64,000 nucleotides of DNA from Ehretia macrophylla. Lineage: Eukaryota > Streptophyta > Magnoliopsida > Boraginales > Ehretiaceae. The stretch is from the NCBI GenBank assembly GCA_037974665.1, contig CM075780.1:55159594-55223593 (forward strand), read 5' to 3'. The notes under the pieces were generated by a model, which saw only the letters and a program-made list of their open reading frames with translations, was not told the DNA's origin and made no database searches. Shown here piece after piece: positions 58,241 to 64,000 of the stretch. Both the position numbers and the translations under genes were made by a program. How positions within the stretch are numbered: position 1 is the first letter of the stretch; each line of letters opens with the position of its first letter.

Positions 58241-59916
58241 AGTTTGTATTTAATTTATTGGCAAAGTTCAAACATATATTTTGCTTACATTTGGGTACTT
58301 TTCGGTGCATTATTTTATTACTAACTATATAAAGTATTTGTGGCATTTTTATTGCTGGCTTCATGTAGAAAATAAAATGGAAGAATTAATTTTTGTTGTT
58401 GTCTGTGATTTTTAGATTGTACTAATTGTGAGCTTGTGCAGATAAGTTTTTGAAATTTTTGTTTGTACAAACTCAGTTTCTTTGCAACTTTGTGAAGAAA
58501 ATTATTTTGAAAGAACCCACTTGCTTAGCTTTTTCACACTTATGAGCTTAGATCTTGTTTAGAAACAAATGGTTTTGGCTTAGCTTGGAACGAAGTCATA
58601 AGGAGCTTTGAAGGGTATTTTGGTCCATTAAAATCAATTTCTAGACAGCCAATTGCTCCTAGTTGCGAGCTACTCACGTGTATTCCAATATCCATTAACT
58701 ATGACGGAGATTTAAACGGTGAAGTTTACTGTGCAATATTCGAGTAAAACACATGGGGTATTTGCTACTTTTTGTAACACAGGATTTTATGTACATTTTC
58801 GATATAACATATGTATCATCCTACAATTTACCCAAATAAGAAACTTATGGTCCATAATTTTAATGATAGAGCATAACTATGAGACGCGAGGTTCAATTTT
58901 GGCATAACTCAAAAAATGTTACCTAGATTAGGATAGAGAGCTAATTAATTCTTATGTGTAAAATATGTTTACGGGGTAGATTTATTCTTTGAGTTATGAT
59001 AATTGTAATATTTACTAATTTCACAAAATATTTTAAAATATCATTATATATTTAGTCTTTAAAATCATTTTGTCTTCACTTAATCTTCACATTTTCATGG
59101 ATTTTAATTTTCAAAACGACTTAACTCTCACTTACTTTTACAATTTTAAACTAGAGTACTTGTCACACACTATAATATTTTAGTTTTCTTTTATAACACT
59201 CTAATTGAAAAATGAAGAATCCATTGCAATAGTTCCTTAATGCAATAGTATTTTAGGCGTTGTATAAACTAAATTTTTTTGCAATGCTTTTATTTAATTA
59301 TAGCAGTTAATTTTTTTATTACTTTTTGTTTATAATTACTCATGAGATTACTTTTCTCAACAATTTTAAATTTATAGTTTCATTGCAACAATTTGAAATC
59401 ATTGCTTAGTATTTACACAAAAAGTCATTCCAATAAAAAATTTACAATGAGATCATATGCAATGATTAAAATTATTTTGAACAATTTTTAACTTTTTCGT
59501 AATAATTTAAGTATTACACATCTGAAAATTGTGATAGTGAGATATCACTAATTATGAAGTAAATGGACATTATAACCAATTTACAGGTTTACATAATTTT
59601 GTCATGAAAAGTAAATGCGAGAAATGTAGCAACAAAAACTTATGCGTGGCAAAGAAAAAAAAAAAGTCAAATTCAACATTTAAGCAGACTCCTCAAGTCA
59701 AAGAAGCCAAATATCCTCTTGATCAGATAAGTTTCTAGTTGACGAAAAAAAAAAAAAGAGATAAGTTAGTTGTTTCCGCATGCTGAGCTTTTACGTGAAT
59801 TTTGAGAGAAGCATATCATACCACCTGTAACTCCAAAAGCAGCAACGCCGAATAAATTATGAAGCCACTAAAGACTACAAAGCTGCACAGAAACATTACA
59901 TGTGAGCAGTTGTCAC

Positions 59917-62900
59917 ATGATGCACTTGCCAACAATGAGAAAACGCAGGTCCTCTCGCACGTTGTCAAAGCTGGTGCCACTGAAAATGCTGCCACCGAGT
60001 CAAGGCAGTAATGACTACTCCAGCTGCCGCCAACTAGCGGTGGTGCCACCAACCACCACCGCCATCACTACTTCCACCAAATCTCGTTTTAGACTTCCGA
60101 AAGGTTGGAGAGTCAACGAGGTTCCTCGCAGTAATGATCCCTCCCATATTGACAGGGTATTAATATTAATTTCACTTATATATGTATAGTGTATAAGTCA
60201 TGCCCCATGCCCAAAGCCCAGAACACTAATCTCGCTCGCAAGCCTAAAATTCTAGCCCAGTGAACGAGACTAGTGTTGTAAGCTCAGGGGCATGACAGTA
60301 TATATACCAAGGTATTTGATTTCATGCACATTGAAGAGCATGTAGAACAACTCTATGTTGCATATATACAAGGATGGAACTACATGGAGATGAGTGTAGG
60401 CATAGGTTTACACTGAAACATTTATTTTAATTTACAGTTGTATTCTTGCACTAGGGATTAGTCTAACTTAATTGGTTAGGGCCTCATTTGAAAATGTTGA
60501 CAATATGGGTTCGAGTCTTGGCTTTCCTTTTCAGCAGCTACAATAATAAGGTGGCGGCAGTTTTTTCTTTTCTTTTCTTTTCTTTTCCTTTTCAGCATAT
60601 AACCTGTTATATAATACGAGGCCGTATATTACAAAAGGTATTTTTATAAATGTACATAAAAAAAAAATTTATACTTTTGAGTTTTTTTTTCTCATGATTC
60701 TGTTTTTTTTTTTTGACTTAAAAAAAAACAAACAAAAGTGAGAGGACAAATCAAATTGATCACTGGCCAGGCACCGAGATAGTCCGCCCCTGCATATATG
60801 CTAGTACGCATTGCTTCTGATAATGAAGGTGCAATGTTTATGCACCTATTGTTAAATAAACTTAATTAATTAGGAAGTTTAGTGGCATAATTTGCCCTTA
60901 AACTTCTTGATGTATCTCATTTTGGTTTCTGCACTTCTATTAGCATAATTTGGATTCTTAAACTCTCACATGTAAACACAAAGGCTTTGTGTCACTAAGA
61001 ACAATTTATTGTCGAAGGACCATGTTCTTGCAAGTGTGGAAGTTTACAGAATGGTGCAAATAACTTTCAGGGGCCAAAATGAGATTCATTAGACAGTTTA
61101 AGGACTGCTTGTGCTATTTACCTTAACTAGGATAAGCAATTAAGTTTGTAAAGTTAATTTCGATGATTTGGGATTAAACTTGAAGATTAGAATTAGTATT
61201 TGTGTTTTTAATCACTCTTTCCCGGAAAAGATAGACAATATTTACTACTTAGTCCAGTATTAATGTGATTCTTAGACAAATCCCATAAATATGCCCCATA
61301 TGTTCTGTACTTTTCCATATCACCAACCATATATAGTAGCATCAAGCTTTGACCAAGGATCCAAGATTACTCACCTCAAAGCTAACTGAACGACTAAAAG
61401 CAACTTGAGTTTTTGAATTCAATCTTATTGATTCTGTCATGGTGGCATGTGTGGATGTATTTATGACCTAGTGGGGGTTGCAGCACCCAGTGATCCCAAG
61501 AGCAGAGCTATTCAAGACTGAGTTGAGCGGAGTTATTCAGGAGTGACTTGAAGCTATAATTTTGGAGAATGGATATATACTAAAGTATTTTTAGGCTAAA
61601 AAATCAATTTAGTCCTATTAAAAAAAAGTCTATATATGAGTGTTAAATCGTATAACTTTAATCCACGTTGAATAAACTGCCCTGCACGGTGGGCTACATA
61701 TATACAGACTGATGGGGAACAGTAAAGTTGTTATTTGTTGTTACTGCTTTCCTCTGTATGACTAAGTTTGTAGATATATAGATAGACTTGCAATGACTTT
61801 CTACAAGAATACAGGGTCAAACATTTTAGTAGAATCGTGAAAACTATTTCTAACTCAACAGGCGTAACACTTATTCATGTACAACTTGTCGTAAATCTCC
61901 ATCACACGCGAGCTGGACTTAAAAACTCAATGTTTCCCTGACAACAATGACAATGATGCTGCCCTGACTTTCTTTTTTGAGCTTCAAAGTAATTTTTATT
62001 CTCTGAAGATGAGAACTTATTTTGTGCCGCAGATCAGAAACTAACAAATAGTATCATGTTTTGCAGTATTACTATGAGCCAGGGACCGGAAAAAAATTCC
62101 GCTCCCGGAGAGAGGTTGAGAGACGCATAGCAGGGGAAGAATATACACCTACTTCCAGGGCACCAATTTTGCGCAGTCATGTAAGTCGAGCACAACATTT
62201 GCCTTCTTTGCAGCTAAATTTTAGAAGATTTGGCTTGTGGATAAACTTTAAGATATTTGAATAATGTTTCTTTTGTTCCTTCGACAGAGTTCCAGATACC
62301 AAAAGATGATCGTTACTAATGGAAAGGTATGTATCAGTTAAAATTAATTATAACTAGTATACAGAAAATAATAAACTTTTAATTTCACCACAGTAGATGA
62401 TGTATGATCATCTTCAACCGTTCTTTATATGTGATCTGAATATAATTTTTGTGGTAATGCTTCAGGCTTTAACAATATATTGGGTATGCACTGTTGTAGA
62501 TAAAACAAGTTGCGATAGTTCTTGCATATCATCGATCTGAATTTTATAATCATCTCTAATTTAAAAAATTGCCTCTATTTATTCCACAATATGGATGAGC
62601 CATTCTAGTATTTTGTCGGAAGACTGCGTTCATCTGTAATGACAGTAAAAGGTTACCTGATCTCTGGCGTTAATATATACAGTAGTAGAACTTGTGATGA
62701 AAAATCCACTTTTACATGACATTTTACAATATTTGAATGCTCATGCAAGTTATTTAATTATAGTGATGGCGAATCATGAGAAATACATAGAGGTAACAGA
62801 TTCTTATTTTCTATACAGTATTTGAGTACTTATACTTGAGCATATAGCCAATATTTAAAGTAACATGTGTTAATAACAGATAGGAATCTGAAGATGGAAT

Positions 62901-63081
62901 GTAATACTTGTTACTTATACTAATGAAATTGCAGATGTTGAAGTTGGATGAAGAGGTTTTGAATCGGAATCAATTGGCAATTGTGGCTTCTAGTAGAACT
63001 GCTACCACATCACCCTATAATTTGCCTGATGGTTGGGTCGTGGAGGAGGTACCCCGCAGATGTGATAACTTCATTGACAGG
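59917..63081 (+). CDS. Methyl-CpG-binding-domain protein with at least two MBDs (MBD7-like), exons 1-4, 3' end beyond window
   Basis: Exons are 59917-60156, 62067-62180, 62288-62326 and 62935-63081. All junctions are GT-AG and in phase 0, giving 180 residues so far. MBD 1 spans exons 1-2: LPKGWRVNEVPRSNDPSHID (about residues 60-79) then YYYEPGTGKKFRSRREVERR in exon 2. MBD 2 begins in exon 4 with LPDGWVVEEVPRRCDNFIDR (161-180) and is cut by an intron at the same codon, after IDR. MBD proteins bind methylated CpG DNA in the nucleus; plant MBD7 has three such domains and acts with active DNA demethylation. The N-terminal 57 residues are basic and low in complexity. The start chosen is the first in-frame ATG after the stop at 59869; an upstream exon is possible. 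The next exon should lie beyond 64000. Confidence 0.85.
60196..60297. mobile_element. 102-bp palindromic MITE in intron 1 of the MBD gene
   Basis: GTCATGCCCC and ACACTAATCTCG on the left pair with CGAGACTAGTGT and GGGGCATGAC on the right. The element is flanked by GTATA at 60191-60195 and 60298-60302, a 5-bp target duplication. The superfamily is not clear. Confidence 0.7.
60455..60600 (+). mobile_element. tRNA-derived SINE in intron 1 of the MBD gene
   Basis: Box A-like TAGTCTAACTTAATTGGTTA is followed about 50 bp later by box B GGGTTCGAGTC. A pyrimidine tail (TTTTC repeats, 60563-60595) ends the element. This is the structure of a tRNA-headed SINE rather than a working tRNA gene, since no acceptor stem is present. 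Confidence 0.65.
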
Positions 63082-63280
63082 GTACGCAATTGTCTTTACG
63101 TTTATCAACATTGTGTGCATTTTCTGAGTATTTGCCTCTATTTAGACATTGCATTTCTATAATCTTAGGGGAATATTTAAAAGTTCATCAAGTAAAAGTG
63201 TGGATGACAATTCATGCAATAGCTGATTTTCCTTCGGAAATTTCTCGTTTGTCAAATTCAGTGCTCAACTACTTAACAAT

Positions 63281-63482
63281 ATTGCCCCGAAGGGCATAGT
63301 CCAACAGTAGTGGGGTGAAATTGCTTCTGCGAGGTTGTGGGTCCCACACTCCCTACTGCTCTAGAGTTCTGCCCTTGACTAACTTGGTGCATGTGTGGGG
63401 GCGCACCGCTGCACCCGGGGTTTACCAGTTAGTGGTCGAGCTTCGCCAGTTGGGTTCTCACGTCATCCAAAAAAAGCTACAA
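63281..63482 (+). mobile_element. Full SINE with 14-bp target duplication, in intron 4 of the MBD gene
   Basis: Box A-like GCATAGTCCAACAGTAGTGG is followed by box B-like GGTTGTGGGTCCCAC. The body is GC-rich and ends in CATCCAAAAAAA. The perfect duplication AACTACTTAACAAT lies at 63267-63280 and 63483-63496. Size (about 200 bp) and structure fit plant Au-like SINEs. Confidence 0.85.
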
Positions 63483-63496
63483 AACTACTTAACAAT

Positions 63497-64000
63497 GTTT
63501 ATGCTTGACATATAAGTGAACTAAAGGGATAAGGAGGTTCTAACTTCTAATTGTCCTGCATTGGAAGAACATGAAAACAAAGAATGAATACAAGAGTGAT
63601 TAATAGATATGCGTGGCTCTTAGTTAAGCGTCCCTAGTACCTAGGTGCCTTACCCTTGGAGTACTATTCATCCTATGGAAGACTCATTTGCAACCAACAA
63701 GGTGCTTTTCCTCAAAAAACCTCACAAGCTCTAAACTCATGGCACCCATCCACTTAGTTGCATGTGTGGATTTGTAGGAGTTGAGCTCATTTACATTGTC
63801 TTTACTTCAAAGAAAGCATAAAGGACAAACTTATCATACCAATATCCCTGAGGCATTGTAGTCTATCTCTTCTGCCTTCTAGTGGCAATATTGTGGTTTT
63901 GTAATTTAGGCATGTATTTCTGCTCATTAAGATGATCATGTACTTTATCATTCTTGAATCTAAGTTAGTTAAACTTAAACTCTATTGAACTGAAACCCTG
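63497..64000. other. Rest of MBD intron 4, no exon seen
   Basis: I searched for the expected second half of MBD 2 (YYYEPGTG-like) behind a 3' splice site and found none before the window ends. The sequence looks intronic. Confidence 0.4.

Noticed and set aside
60455-60535. Possible tRNA gene because of box A and box B
   Set aside because: No acceptor stem or cloverleaf can be drawn, and a pyrimidine tail follows, so it is a SINE.

Overview
The window is eudicot-type plant nuclear DNA: AT-rich, gene-poor and packed with nested LTR retrotransposons, DNA transposons, SINEs and microsatellites. I support three protein-coding host genes. Two are near-identical, intronless C2H2 zinc-finger repressor genes of the ZAT11/ZAT12 type (5772-6236 and 44152-44610, both minus strand). 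The third is the 5' part of a methyl-CpG-binding-domain gene with at least two MBD domains, MBD7-like (59917 to beyond the window, plus strand). All other long reading frames belong to decayed transposable elements or simple repeats.

Layout. 1-8162: host DNA with one ZAT unit, a (CA)/(TG) array and small DNA transposons. 8163-10935: an inverted block holding the first half of a Gypsy LTR plus its host flank; the second half of that LTR is at 30821-31591 in the opposite orientation. 12225-30820: a minus-strand Ale/Retrofit-like Copia whose RT is split by a 13.9-kb minus-strand Gypsy derivative (13283-27187), itself carrying two LTR-like insertions (17204-18107 and 22576-27141), each with a perfect 5-bp target duplication. 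30821-40807: a decayed Tekay/Del-like Gypsy, plus strand, interrupted by a solo LTR (35050-36857). 40808-45970: further ZAT-locus copies (one truncated pseudogene, one tiny remnant, one intact gene). 45981-51034: a nearly complete but stop-riddled Copia, plus strand. 51050-58060: a LINE fragment, a 1.1-kb (CA)/(TG) palindrome, a minus-strand Copia with a 1.47-kb LTR and a truncated gag, and a second Copia fragment. 58061-64000: upstream region and exons 1-4 of the MBD gene, with a MITE and two SINEs in or near its introns.

How it fits together. The ZAT locus appears to have been duplicated at least three times (remnants near 5550, 41390, 42480 and 43790). A Gypsy then landed in one copy, an Ale Copia landed in the Gypsy 5' LTR, and a local inversion flipped the left part of that composite. 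The two intact ZAT proteins keep both QALGGH fingers and the C-terminal EAR repressor motif. The most unusual structure is a two-copy element in which a long CA arm is followed by the palindrome ATTGCAAT and a long TG arm. At 51638-52749 the two arms are almost equal in length around that centre.
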